Part shown: piece by piece, positions 32,910 to 44,300 of the stretch
How the letters are laid out: every line of letters begins with the position of its first letter
Position numbering within the stretch: position 1 is the first letter of the stretch
DNA from: Gracilaria gracilis
Taxonomy: Eukaryota; Rhodophyta; Florideophyceae; Gracilariales; Gracilariaceae
Direction: 5' to 3'
Length of the DNA: 64,000 bases
Assembly: GCA_030374805.1 (NCBI GenBank)
Contig: JARGSG010000224.1
Coordinates: 372,001-436,000 of the forward strand
The notes under the pieces: model-generated
Seen by the model: only the letters and a program-made list of their open reading frames with translations
Told to the model about the DNA's origin: nothing
The model's database searches: none
Position numbers and translations under genes: made by a program

Positions 32910-32969
32910 CAACGCCCCGTGTATGGCAAATCTGTGGTACTGGCATACGTGGCACCACCAGCGCGCCGA

Positions 32970-33043
32970 TGACATCGGACTCGGGTGTCGTTGCGCTTCA
33001 TCGGTGCACCGATGAAGCGCCAAGCCACCTTGGTCTGCTGTCC
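32970..33043 (-). repeat. Palindromic hairpin repeat, copy 3 (diverged)
   Basis: Same layout as copy 2 with more differences. The flank downstream (GGCATACGTGGCACCA) is shared with copy 2, so copies 2 and 3 come from a duplication of about 135 bases. Confidence 0.8.
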
Positions 33044-33426
33044 CAACGCGCTGTTTCTGACAAACCTGTGTTAATGGCATACGTGGCACCAGAGATAGTT
33101 AAAAGTTGGTGAGGAGCTCTATGTAAGTTATGGTGCGGAGTACAATTGGAACTGGGCTCTCACACTTGATCCCGCTGAGGACGAGGAGTGGTTGCGAGGT
33201 CTATAGGCAACTTTCTTTGTGTAGCTGCACAATTTGTAGTTTCCAATGATTTACACAGGTTCTGTAAACTGACCGTTATTGATTCCGCTATTCCATTCAT
33301 CATACTCCCTTCCGGGTCCAACCATCCTCGCTCTTTCACACCGTTCTCCAAATCCTCTTCAATCTCCAATCTCTTTGTCTTCCCTGTTTTCTTTTCTCAA
33401 CTTGGGTATTGGTATCAATTAACAAC

Positions 33427-35727
33427 ATGGTGGACAAGGAAACAACGCGGGGCACCCACTCGCGCAATAAGCCTGTAGGTAAGAAGAAGAAACTTGGTGA
33501 GGATAACAGAGGTTCAACACGAGTGGCTGTTAAAACAACGCCACCTCAATCACCAGCAGCGAAGGCCAACCACGGGCCTAATCCCACCGTCGGTCACCGC
33601 CATTCTCGGGGCAAAGATACCTCTGAGCACACTAGCGACGTACGTCAAAGTAAACCATCGCCGAGCTCCCCAACGCGTTCCACTGGCAACGTAAAACAAA
33701 ATCCCAACTCCGAAGAAATTTCACCGGTTCCGAAAGCTCGAGAACCGGCAGGTCCGTTGACAAGGTATATTGTGGAAAAGGTTCGAGTTTCACAAGAGGA
33801 ACAAGAAAATGCCCGTGTCTCTGAACTAGAAAGTAGTCCCACTGCAAGAGACCTACAACGGAGTGTGGGCGATTCCACAACCATTCCACGGCCATCACCA
33901 TTTTCGACGCGAAGGGCATCTACAGTTGCCTTGAAGCCCCGACGGGTCGGCATACAGCGTGTGGGAAGAAGAAATCCTCGAAACTCGAATTTGTCAGAGC
34001 GAAAAAGACTCAGAGAGGAGAACTCTGAGCGGCGTGTGGCTGACACTATGGAAAATGCGGGTAATGCTGGGGATGAAATAACTCCAGTATATCGTGCAAT
34101 GAAGAGGACTCTAACCTCTACTGTTTCACGAAGAACAGAAGTAGATGGAGTGCAGGGAACAAGGGAGGTACATGAAGTGGAGCAGGAGGAGGAAGAAGAC
34201 AGGGGAACTCTCGAGAAAGAAATCACGTCTTCTGTACATCACAGAGATTTGCTGAAAGAAATCAATAGATTGAAAGCAAAGGTGAAGAAGTTGGAGGAGG
34301 ATTTGATGATACGGGGAATCCTTGTAAAGGTTGCGCAAGAGAAAGGCACAGCATTGAAGATTAAGCTTGAGGAGAAAGAACTGGTGATTGAAGTTTTACG
34401 TGTTGCATTGAAGCAGGAGGGCAGTAACACTTCCCGTACCGGTGGACCCGGACGAACCGGACGAAAGAAGCATCGAATCGCTGTAAGCGATGCGTTTCGA
34501 GGGGTTGCGCGAGGAGTATATCACAATTTGTTGACTTGGGCCAGGAAAGAGACCAGTGAACTGTGTTTTGAAGATGAGAAACCTTCAAGGAATTGGATCA
34601 ATCGAGCTGAGATATTGGAGGGAGCGACGGGGAATCGAGAGGGGATAATTCGAAACGACGGGGATGGTGTCGCGATGGTTCCCAAGAATCCTGTGGAGCT
34701 CCTCGCCAGTTTTGGAATGTTCACACCATCTGTTGAAGGGGGTGTGGATGCGCTGCTGAAGACTATGGTACAAAGTGAGTTGAAAGAAGTGAGTTGGGAA
34801 GGAATTAGACAGGCCACTCTCACAGAAAGATGCATATTAGAAGTGTGTGCGGATATGTGTCTAAGGCAGATAATGAAACAGACAATGAGTGATGTTGTGG
34901 GGGTGCGAAAGAGAAATACAAGGGGTAAATTTTTTTTGTTGTTGGGTTATGATCTAATATGGAGAAGAACGAAAGTGGTAGAAGAAAATGCCGATGAAGT
35001 TGAACAGCAGCTGAGGGAAGCACAAGAGAACATCTTGCGACTTGGTGCGAATGGAACCCCCACCACGTCATAGGGGAGGAAGGCACCGCTTGATCGTTTG
35101 AAGTATTCGAAGGCTAAGAATGACGGGGATGAAATGGATACGAACGACCAGGACTTGTTCTTCAGAAACACGGTAGGCGTAGAAGTGTTGAAGGACTACA
35201 TTGCGTATCATGTTGAGGATAAAGAGGAAGGGACATTAGTGGATGGCACGATACTGACACTTGCACGCTCAGACGCATGGATTCTGACGGTTGTCACTCT
35301 TGTTACTGCTCAATCTCCGAGAGGTGGGCAAAGGCAGAAACAGTTCATGAAGAAGTATGCGGAGTTATTACCTCTCTGTTTGAAAGAGTTGTTGGAAGAT
35401 GTCCGGCAACATGTACAGAGAGAGTATTCCAACGAGTTCCATCACTATGGGAGTGCAGCACATGAATGGAATGGAGTGCTGGAAAATGATATGAGGGAGG
35501 CTACGATAGCGTTTCGAATGCCCTCGAGCGGAAAGATATACTTAACGTTGCGTGAACGTTTCTTCGTTGAGAATGTGAGCAAGAGATTGGAATCAGTTAC
35601 AGATTGTTTTATCGGAGATTGTGAAGAAAGCGACATGGATTTCAAGGAGATGGACATGCTGGGTTTTGGAAGTAGCACAACCGTGGAGAGAGGATTGCAA
35701 CTTGGTGACAATGAACAAGAAGAATGA
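33427..35727 (+). CDS. Tnp2-type element, gene A (coiled-coil accessory protein), interrupted once
   Basis: An ATG at 33427 opens a frame of 548 codons to a TAG at 35071-35073. The same frame continues through 35727 with convincing coding sequence, so this is one ~760-codon gene with one internal stop, or a read-through gene. The N-terminal third is basic, Ser/Pro-rich and disordered. A coiled coil follows around DLLKEINRLKAKVKKLEEDL. The C-terminal part holds YLTLRERFFVENVSKRLESV. The last block is clearly related to the minus-strand frame at 63537-63833 (KIYLAMREDYFMAKLTRRLG) in the second element, so it belongs to the element and is not host. Its end lies 11 bases from the convergent end of gene B. 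A DNA-binding TnpA-like role is inferred. Confidence 0.65.
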
Positions 35728-35738
35728 CTGGGAATCTT

Positions 35739-38700
35739 TTACTGTTCTACTTCTATACGGGGTTCTTCGGGTTCAGTTGGGTTTGGAACAGGCTCATGAT
35801 GAAACCTATTGATGTAGAATCTATGTTGGAACCATTGGAGTGTAGAAGAAAATAGCTGGGCTGGATATTTAGAACGAACTATATGTACTGTTCCCTGTAT
35901 TGCTGAACCCGGAACCATTCCATACCAAGGGGTGAGGTGTTCTGAGCTCTTTAGTTTTGAATAGGCAGGGAAGGGTACAGTATGGTTTTGCTCATCACTA
36001 GTAGCCCAACATAAAGATATGCATTGCAAAACATTGTCCAAAGCTGTTGCGGGAGGCAATATTTCAAAATACCGAACGAATACTACTTCTGGAACAGGGC
36101 CCGAGTATTCGAGAACAGACACACGAACAAGACCGACTACCTGCGCAACCCATGTTGCTCCTTGTTCTCCTTTGACCAAGATGGTCGAGAATTTGGGCTT
36201 CCTGCTCGGTCCTAAATCTGGAGAGGAAAACACCCTTTGGTTGACAGGGTACTTGTTTCTACCTAGAGCGATAGAATTGGACGCGGCCTCAAAATGTCGT
36301 AGAATGGGAACCATACCACCTCTTAAAATTGCGGAGTTCACGAGTGTTATCCTGATCTTGTCCGGTAAGTGGGATATGAAATTATCTTCGAGCGTCTCCT
36401 CAACCAGGCGGAGGAACGGTGGAAGTGCTTGTTCCCCAATTTGGTCTAGAATGGAGATTGTATCATTATCCTGGAGGTCCTTCTTAACATCAGATAGCGT
36501 CAGTGAAGATGAGGAGAGCCGCGTAACGTAGTGTCGAGGTTGTCCCATGGTTATCGAACGACCCCTCTTCTTAAATCGAGAAAGTGGAATAGAAGGTATT
36601 GGGAAAGCGTATGGTGCGCGTGCCATGCCTTCTTGGAGATTATCACCAAATCCATTTCTTTCTCACATTTTCATGGTGGATAGAGCGAATGGTTTCCTGC
36701 ACAGCCGTTGCCGTTCTTCTCGACGTTCGCAGATAATGCCTTTTGAATAAGAGGTGGGCATGCTCATATATCCCTGCATCGTAGTATTGGATACCTCCTA
36801 GACGTCTGATATCCTCGACGAGATGGTCAAGAAGATGAAACTTCAACGTTCCAAGTCTAGAGGGGTGGAAGTCGGCTAACGTTCTGGTCATGCATTGTTT
36901 GAAGGCTGTGATCTGGGCCTAGAGAGCTGAGAGAGATCTTTCGTTCCAGTGTGGTTCTCGATTGTACCTGGAAATGGCGTCGACCAAGTCTGAGTATTGT
37001 GTGAAGATGGTTGTGATAGGTGCTGTTTCATGTTCTCCACAACATGTATCAAAGAAAGCGCCTATGAATGGGAAAACCATGTCCATTGCTTTGTAGTTCT
37101 TTGCCTCCAGCATTCCGCGTAGACCTTCGTTGGTGAATATACCGTTGAGAGACTTGCCTTTTTCTTGTGTAGAAAAGTCTATGTGCAAGCCTCTAGCGGG
37201 GAAGTCCCTTTCCATGGCGGCGAGGATAGCGTTTGCATGGTTTAGAAGTTGCGTGCGAACTGTTCGGAAGGAGCGCTTTGCAGATGCTCCTATGGTGGTT
37301 AACAGCGTGTGTGACTGAAGTCGCTCAGTGATGGCTGTTTTAATGAGCTTTGATATGCCCAGATGAAGGTTGTGCAACGGTTCGAAGGAAAAGAGGCTGT
37401 AAGGAGAAAGTCCTGGGATCAAACGAAGGATGAAAGGGCTTTCTAGAAAAGATGGGGTAAGAGATACGGAGTTGGAGCGCATCAGAGAATCTGCCTGACC
37501 TCTTCTATCTCTAGCTCGACGGGGACGTCGTTCAAGGTCTTCTTGCTCTGCGTTTTTCAAGACTGCGGAATATGTTTCCCTTAGTCGTTTTGTCTGGTTC
37601 TGTGTGCGCAAGGAGAAAGAGGTAGGCATATCACTGGATAAAGCTAAGCGTGGCACCTGGCATCTGTGACAGGGGCGTCCGGTCTTTGTGCCATGAAGAA
37701 TAGACCGAAGATCCTTTGCTTCAGGTATGTCTGCGCAGTAACTTCCCAACAGTGGATGGCATACCCGATGGACTTTGTCTCTCCCGGTGAGCTCAATTCC
37801 TTTCAATGCAAGGTTTAGAATAGGATCTAGAATACGGCGAAGGGAATGACGCAGAATCCGCATCCTCGCATCGCGGATAGATTTGTTGGAAACAAAGGGC
37901 ATGGCATCTGCATGCGACGAAGAAACTCCTTCGAGAGCTGTAAGGAAGTACGCAACTACCGTGAGCTCCTCGCGGATGCATTTGCGGCGTAGATGGTCGA
38001 AAAGGTTCAGGAAAACGAGGTGAAGGGGATAGGCGGTGACCGAAGTTTGCTTTGGAGTTGTTGAAGAATTATCGGTGTACAACTGCAGAAAACCTACGAA
38101 AGATTCACTGAAACTTATTCCTTGAGTATGCCAAACTATTCTATTATCCAAGGCGCCCATTACCACTTCCTTCAGCTTGGAGGTGGCGTCTCTTGCGAGA
38201 GTTGCGGACATGGGAGGAGAAATTTTCTCCGAGTGGGTCTGGGGGATAAGATAGAAGAAGGTGTTTTCGCTGTTGGCCAACTGGAGCTGCTTGAGGAGGG
38301 TCTCAATTGGGTCTCTCGTGTAGAGGATGGCGTTGAACTTTCATCCTTGTGGGGAGATAGAGGTTCGTTTGAATCCATCGTTGGAAGCATATCGTTCGAA
38401 GATAGCGTTCTTGAGTTCCGTGCAGCGCTTGGAACTGGTGATGGTTTCGTTGAAGCGCTTCTGCGAGAAGCGGGGGTTCCGAAGAAGACCAATGAGCTCG
38501 TCTGCCTCACGTTGAACAAGGTTGCAGGCTACGGAAGCGAGACAGACGGTAAGATAATCCATGTGAAGAGCGCCGAGCGACTCTTCGGAAGGTGGAAGAG
38601 TAGAGTCGTTTCCAATTCAGGTTTCAAAGGGTGAGGGAGAGGGTGACCCAGGTTTAGAATTCGATTCAATTTGGTCTGGTTCCGGAGGTTCCGGTGGAAC

Positions 38701-38946
38701 GGAGACCTCCATTTCTTTGGGAGGGAGAGACTTGGCAGTACGGCAGGGAGCTGTAACGATTTCCGAAGAAGAAGCGTTTGGAGGTGGGGCAGATAACTTG
38801 AAACGCTTGCTCCGTCGAATGCTGTGCTCACCGTATGGAATGGCTTTGTGACGGTGAGGACACTGACTGACGTGTCTCTGAAGTGACAACACTCCTTGCG
38901 CCATGAACGGACAACCGCGCTGTTTGTGCCTGCAGTAGTAAACCAT
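35739..38946 (-). pseudogene. Tnp2/CACTA-like transposase, element copy 1 (gene B), decayed
   Basis: From the ATG at 38946 the gene opens with a zinc-finger-like block (YYCRHKQRGCPF...RHVSQCPH). An Asp/Glu-rich helical region follows (ADELIGLLRNPRFSQKRF). The core block LLGSYCADIPEAKDLRSILH with CHRC and FSFEPLHNLHLGISKLIK is reminiscent of Tnp2/Plavaka-type DDE transposases of the CACTA group. Then come SLNGIFTNEGLRGMLEAKNY, LGTLKFHLLDHLVEDIRR and a C-terminal domain ending FYINRFHHEP. Every block has a match in the intact-looking copy at 59.7-63.4 kb. About four in-frame stops and one frame change (near 36.63 kb) show it is dead. Most stops leave the frame unchanged, and one aligns with an arginine in the other copy, as a CGA to TGA change would give. 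Confidence 0.75.
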
Positions 38947-39615
38947 AATGGAGGGAAAGGACTGAGAGAAGAGGAAGGGAACAAGCACGGAAGAGAAGCG
39001 GAAGAAGGAAGGACGGTGGGGAGGATGCTGAGGACAGGGGAAGGAGTGGAGAATAGATTTGAGTTTAAATCACGTGCTTTTGTTCAAAAGAGGAACGCAT
39101 GGACACGTCGATCTTGACGCCAGGGTTCAACTCTGATTATCCACCACTGAAAATATTTCTGTGGATTGACAACTATATATCTGTACACTTGTCCGATCTC
39201 GGCCGAAGACGCGTAAAATTCTCAGCGGCCTCGCCTCCTCCATGAACTGGGATCTTCGTCCGGGCCAGCGTCCCAGTTGATGCTGATGTAGGTCACTGGC
39301 TTCTGGTTCGTTTGAAAACGACGTTCTCTCCCATTTTCATCCGAAGCTGACTACGTTTTCCCATTGCGCTTCGACGAAGGCGATATTTGCTCCGTTTCGT
39401 TCGGTTTCTCGCACGCGGTGCGCAAAACATGATTGATGCTTTCCGAAACAGTTCTTTCACTTCCTAATCGCATGACTTCAGACATCATGCGATTAGGAAG
39501 TTGAACGAACCATTTCGGAGAATCTCCTTTTGCTGAGGTGCCGACGTTTGGGTTCTTCGGTAAGGTTACTCTTCCACGCTTCATACTTCTGAACCAACTA
39601 CTAATATTTCTGGAA
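38947..39615. other. Right flank of element copy 1
   Basis: Probably the upstream region and terminus of the Tnp2-like element; I could not fix its terminal repeat. Contains the hairpin at 39459-39501. A 116-codon frame on the minus strand (39351-39701) has no recognisable domain. Confidence 0.4.
39459..39501. repeat. Perfect 17-bp stem hairpin
   Basis: ACTTCCTAATCGCATGA (39459-39475) is repeated exactly inverted at 39485-39501 with a 9-base loop. Confidence 0.85.
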
Positions 39616-40113
39616 AGATGCGGAACTGGTCTGTACAGAATAATTCGTAATGGTAAGTTTGGGAAAGCGAGGTTGGTCACTTTATGCTTCGTTTTTGACA
39701 TTTTAAGCGGAATTATATTCCTTCGCAGGTAAACGCTTTTCGATATGCATCTGCGCGTAGTCTAATGGTCAGCGAGTGCGTTACGTGTACGAGGAAGCAT
39801 GAGTGATTCTGAATGGTAAGTTGGCTATGTTTTCATTGCGGGTTGGTTTCTTTTTGGCTTGATTTTGACATGCTCTTCATCATTTCATTGCTAAACAGGT
39901 AAAGGATTGTTTCTTATGATGCCGGTTTTGCGACTATACGATTATGCAAATGGTCAACGGTGGCACCGCTGACCATCCGCATTCTCCTATAGTCGCAGTG
40001 CTTCAATCTCTTGAATGCGTTCATGTTCTTGGTACGTCTTGTTGAAATAGTGTGTTGGGAAACGCGTTTCTAAGTATTCAAACTTGTTGTTTTATCTTCT
40101 TCGCCGTTGAACA
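39616..40113 (+). repeat. Tandem duplication, unit 1
   Basis: About 500 bases, repeated in diverged form at 40136-40570. Shared landmarks in the same order are GATGCGGAA, TGGTAAGTTT, TTGGTCACTTT, GACATTT, CAGGTAA, TTTCATTGCT, AACAGGTAAAGGATTG, CTTGAATGCGTTCA and GCCGTTGAAC. Two GTAAGT (39653 and near 39818) and two CAGGTAA (39725, 39896) look like splice donors and AG|GT junctions. Confidence 0.75.
39929..39997. repeat. Quasi-palindrome inside unit 1
   Basis: TGCGACTATA (39929) and TATAGTCGCA (39988-39997) enclose further pairing segments. The second arm, read inverted, is closer to the matching stretch of unit 2 than the first arm is, as template switching would produce. Confidence 0.65.
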
Positions 40114-40135
40114 GGAGAGCGCGAGTAATGTGGCA

Positions 40136-40570
40136 GGATGCGGAATGGTTTTGTACAGAAGACTGCGTAATGGTAAGTTTAAACTTTGGGAAGGCGAGAT
40201 TGGTCACTTTCTGCTTTGTTTCTGACATTTAAAGCGGCATTGTATTGATTCACAGGTAAGCGATTTCGATGCGATTGCATACGACGTTGGTCTAATAGTT
40301 GGCACGTGCGTTACGTCTACGAGGCAGGCTCGAGGCTTCTTGGTTTGATTCCGACATGTCTTCCATCATTTCATTGCTTAACAGGTAAAGGATTGTTTCT
40401 TATGCTGCCCGTGTTGCGACTAGGAGAATATGGGGATGGTCAACAGTGCCTCAATCTCTTGAATGCGTTCACGTTATTGGTGCGTCTTGTTGATCTACTC
40501 TGTCTGGGAACTGCGTTTTTCAGTAATCTAACTTGTTGTTTCATCTTCTTAGCCGTTGAACACAGGGAGC
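40136..40570 (+). repeat. Tandem duplication, unit 2
   Basis: The diverged second copy of 39616-40113, lacking the inverted arm of the quasi-palindrome. CAGGTAA recurs at 40253 and 40382, and once more beyond the unit at about 40703. Confidence 0.75.
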
Positions 40571-40767
40571 TCATGGTGGTACTACTGACTTTTTTTCTTA
40601 GAAACAGATAGCACTCTGATATGCGGTACATTTCTCACAAGAGTAATACTCTACACCCCAAATTGGGAATACTGACAACTCGCTTCCTTTCCGATCCAAA
40701 TACAGGTAAAACTAATTTCGAACGTTTTGCGAGGCTGTAAGCGCTACGTGCGATGAGAGAACTGACA

Positions 40768-40850
40768 TGCGACGCACGAACCGAGTAGTACAGTATCGCC
40801 ATGAGGCGCTTCGCCTCATGGCGGTACTGCAGTTCGCAAGTCGGTTCGCA
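40768..40850. repeat. Long imperfect hairpin
   Basis: The centre CGCCATGAGGCG-CTT-CGCCTCATGGCG (40797-40823) is perfect. Outer arms (40768-40796 and 40824-40850) pair less exactly. Same style as the repeats at 31.8-33.0 kb but a different sequence. Confidence 0.75.
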
Positions 40851-41319
40851 TTCTCTGCGAAAATGCTCGCGCAGAGCGCCGTTCAATGGTGCTGGCGAGC
40901 ATGAACCTGGCGAGGTTGACGCTCACCGATGCCATTAAATAGAGCTCCGCTAATGTAGTGAATGGGGATTAGAATAGCGATTACGGTAGGCATCAGATAG
41001 GTGAATAGATACAAATAAAGGAAACTCTGGTTGAATAGGAAGCATCGAAACTAGCGCTACTATTCCATAGGGGAGATGCGAGTATTTCACTTATTGAGAC
41101 GTTTAATGTGCACCCAATGCGAAAACTGAAACTGCACTTGGTGGAAAACTGCGCAGTTAATCCTGGCGGAGCAAACTAGCGCCACCGGAATACCACGGAG
41201 TATTTCCTGCGGACCAATACTGGGCGACCCAAGCAATTTTCTGCCAAATTTGGAAAAGCAGCACAAGGTAATTTTCCAGAAAATTTACTGGACGACACTT
41301 GCCAAATTCTGCGCGACCC

Positions 41320-41352
41320 TCGCCAAAAACTAGCATTTGCAGAACACAGACG
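41320..41352. repeat. Right terminal inverted repeat of the 11.3-kb insertion
   Basis: The inverse of 30039-30055 plus 30087-30102. It is followed by AGAAG at 41354-41358, the presumed target duplication. Confidence 0.75.
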
Positions 41353-41353
41353 A

Positions 41354-44300
41354 AGAAGTCTGTTCCCACTTTGCAAAGAACTATTACATGGAATGGGGCT
41401 ACAAGAACTGGCCGCTTGCTCAGGGTTATCGAAACGCCAGGTCGAAAACATCCTGAATCACAGCCACTTTCGGAATAATCTCTCCTTTCTCTTTAGTCTA
41501 TGTGCTGCTTTTGTTGTTCATGTCTCTGATCTTGTCCAGTCAGAGTCGCCGAATATTAGAGACGGAGTTTCTCGAATTGAGCGCTCCTCTTTGGACAAGA
41601 GGTTGGACGATGAAACAACAAAATCAGGGTTGGGTAAGTGCATTGCGAATATGCTCACTCGCAATACGTTTCGATTGGGTTCAATTTTACGGGAGGGCGC
41701 GCTCGAGCTCTTTCCACATTCACCAAATTTGCAGCACTTGGTTAACACGGTATTGTTCAATTGCTTGCTTCCGACTGTCGGGTTTGACATAATGTCTCGA
41801 ACAGGACACACTGATATGGTAGATTTCTTTTGGTTGCGCATGAACAATTTGCTGCACAATTCTGGTCATTTGAAGTATCAAGAGCTTTACCTGTTTTATT
41901 TGTTCTTCAAAAACATCATCCCCCGCGTAACATTCTCTGATCTATACTTGAGAAAACCCGGGGCATTGGTGGGAAGGGTTCCTTCCTTCACAGCCGGTAA
42001 CGGGCGACCGTACGACTCCAAATAGTTCCCATATGTGCACATGGATGAGGCGCTTGAGCTCAGGATGATTAAATCTCTAAAGGCTGTAATGATTTCTTTC
42101 CTAGAAGGTTCAAGTGCTTGGCTGCTTCACTTTTGTCGAGCGAAACTCATTATGAGAAGTATTACCGGTGCGTCAAGATTTTACATTGCTCAATCCAGCC
42201 ATGGAAGCGTAACAAGGTCTCAATCATCATCTCTGCATTATGACAGATCCAGCGTGCAAACCAGCTCTGTCCTTTCAATGCTCAAGTTGATGAGAGCAAA
42301 AGGATTTTTGTCCTCAGACCACAGATCCGCGGAGAACCTTAAGAACCTTTTTTCAGTTGCTCCCACAGAGCACCACGACAGGATGCTACAAAAGAAGTTG
42401 CTAGATATTGAACAGCACGGAAAACACAGTGCGGAACTTCATGCTTCATCTTTATTGCCAGATATATTTGGTCCTCCATCCAAGGAAGATATAGATAGAT
42501 ACTTTGATGGACAACGATTTCGCGGGACCTGGACCAAGATGAGAGAGATTCCCACAATTGGGTCAGTGCTTGCGAAGGAGCAGATCACTTCTGCACGTCC
42601 AAAACCGGAACAAGAACCAAAAAAAGCCCTTTCTGATCGACGATATTTAGTTAACAAGTTAATGACTTCGCTAACGTTTGCGAAACATGCAGCTTTGGAG
42701 GCTAAGGACTACAATGGGACTGAGAATGAGAAGAGATGGAAAACCCTGCACGCCGCAAGACATGTATTGTCTCTATTCGCTGATGCATACCGATGCTCAA
42801 ATTCAGATGTGAGGCATGCTGTCAAAAGCCGTATTCTCTCGACTCTCAACCTGGATTTCATCTATGGTTTAGCGACCCAATCTCACAACTTTGCTCTAGA
42901 GGCGCAGAATTATCGACGAAGTGTCTCGCACTACTACGACTATTCAATGCCAGAGTACTTTTGTGTTATGGTTGACGTTATGAATCACATTTGGGTTCGT
43001 GGCACAGATGGAAGGCGCGGTTCTTCTCTTTTTGCAACGACTGTGTTGAAAATGAAACATATTTTGCGTCCTTGGTTCGTAGGAAGTAAGAGCAAGGGCC
43101 TTGAACAATTTCATCTCCACATTGATGATCTTACGAACGTCATCCCTCAGAAGTGTACTGATCAGCAACGAAGAGATGAGGGACGCGATATTAATCAAGC
43201 TACCACTGTTTCAGCCAGTGACGCGCTTAAGAAGGATGGATTTCTAAGACAACTAACTGTGCCTTGGGGTCCTCTTTTGAGGTCGAGGGAAACCAGAGAT
43301 GCAATTTGCTCTCTTCATTTGTATTGCAGCGGCGTCGCTGCTTTGGTGCTTGCAAGAGAGAACGAACAGGAAGTATCAGTTTATTTACATGGGGGCTGTG
43401 TTTGTTTGAGTTCGAGTTCTGTGGGTTGCTCTCCTTTTGATATAATACCGGATCTGGAGGAACGAATGGACATTCCTGACGGTTCTAGAGACGGTGAGGT
43501 TGCACTTTTAACACCACCAGAGGATTGAAACGGGCCTGAATCGAATAGTAAGAATTCTCCAGAGGCGGAGTGCATGGAAGATCCCATGCTTCGGGTGCCG
43601 AGGACGAGGGTGCTAACGCTTTCACTAAAGAATGGCGTTCAGAGTTCTGATCATCATATTACACATGGGGAGTCCGAAACGCGCTTCGTTGCGGCGTTTA
43701 AGAATTTTGTTCTGCCGTCTATCGAGCGAGAAATGTGTGGATTATCAAGGAGTGGTTGCGTTTTCCTTTCAAAAGACACTGATGTTTCTATAATACTTGG
43801 TTTGGGAAGGGGCCTATGTGACTTTAATACTATTAATGTTCTCGGCGAATCTGTAATAGAAATTGATACGTTAAGGAAAAGCTTGTCTAAACACAATGTG
43901 ACTCTCAAAATGTCAGGTTACGTATATGTTTTGGTAGGCTGCGACTTCACGCCGGAAACCTTTGGAGTTAATCACGATCAGTACTTGAGGGCTTTGGTAA
44001 GGCATTCCGACCGGTTTACAGGAATGGGGTGTGATACAGATGTTCTTCATCATCAATGCGAGTTTTTGATGTTGTTGGCCTATTTAGAGAAACGAAGCAT
44101 ATCTCGACTTGTGAACCTATCACGACGCGAAGAGCTCTACAAACGCTGGGAGGATGACGGTTTGGGAACTTTGAAGCTTTCAAAGAAAAAGCAATCGCTT
44201 TACACGAGTGAGTACGATGTAGGTACGAAGGACTTGCGTTTGGACGTGCGGCGTTTTATTGCTGACTCTGCAAAGTCAATGTCAGAATTGGTCCCAGCAA

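Larger units (their letters stand above)
31433..33426. other. Non-coding stretch carrying palindromic repeats
   Basis: Between the coiled-coil ORF and the first gene of the Tnp2-like element. It holds the three hairpin repeats listed separately and degenerate relatives near 32420-32460 and 32735-32795. One recurrent ACCAACGGTAC lies at 31932-31942. No gene is supported; frames here translate the hairpins. Confidence 0.55.
30035..41353. mobile_element. 11.3-kb nested insertion with terminal inverted repeats
   Basis: The interval interrupts the multidomain gene between FHMEK (ending at about 30034) and its continuation at 41359. AGAAG occurs at both junctions (30030-30034 and 41354-41358) and reads as a 5-bp target duplication. 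Just inside, CGTCTGTGTTCTGCAAA (30039-30055) is repeated inverted at 41336-41352. A second shared block, TGCTAGTTTTAGGCGA at 30087-30102, matches inverted 41320-41335 with one mismatch. The left end has about 31 extra bases between the two blocks. Inside are a coiled-coil ORF, hairpin repeats, a Tnp2-like element with convergent genes and a tandem duplication. It is unclear whether all of this is one large element or an element that has collected others. Confidence 0.7.

Noticed and set aside
31844-33043. CRISPR array
   Set aside because: The repeats are few, inverted relative to each other and irregularly spaced, and the DNA is eukaryotic.
31777-33089. Repeated peptide resembling CAVALHQCTDEAPRHPGPLS in three short frames
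   Set aside because: It is the translation of the palindromic hairpin repeats, not a protein family.
39740-39790. tRNA-like stretch (GTAGTCTAATGGTCAGCG)
   Set aside because: It resembles a tRNA D-arm/A box, but there is no B box, acceptor stem or anticodon loop in register.
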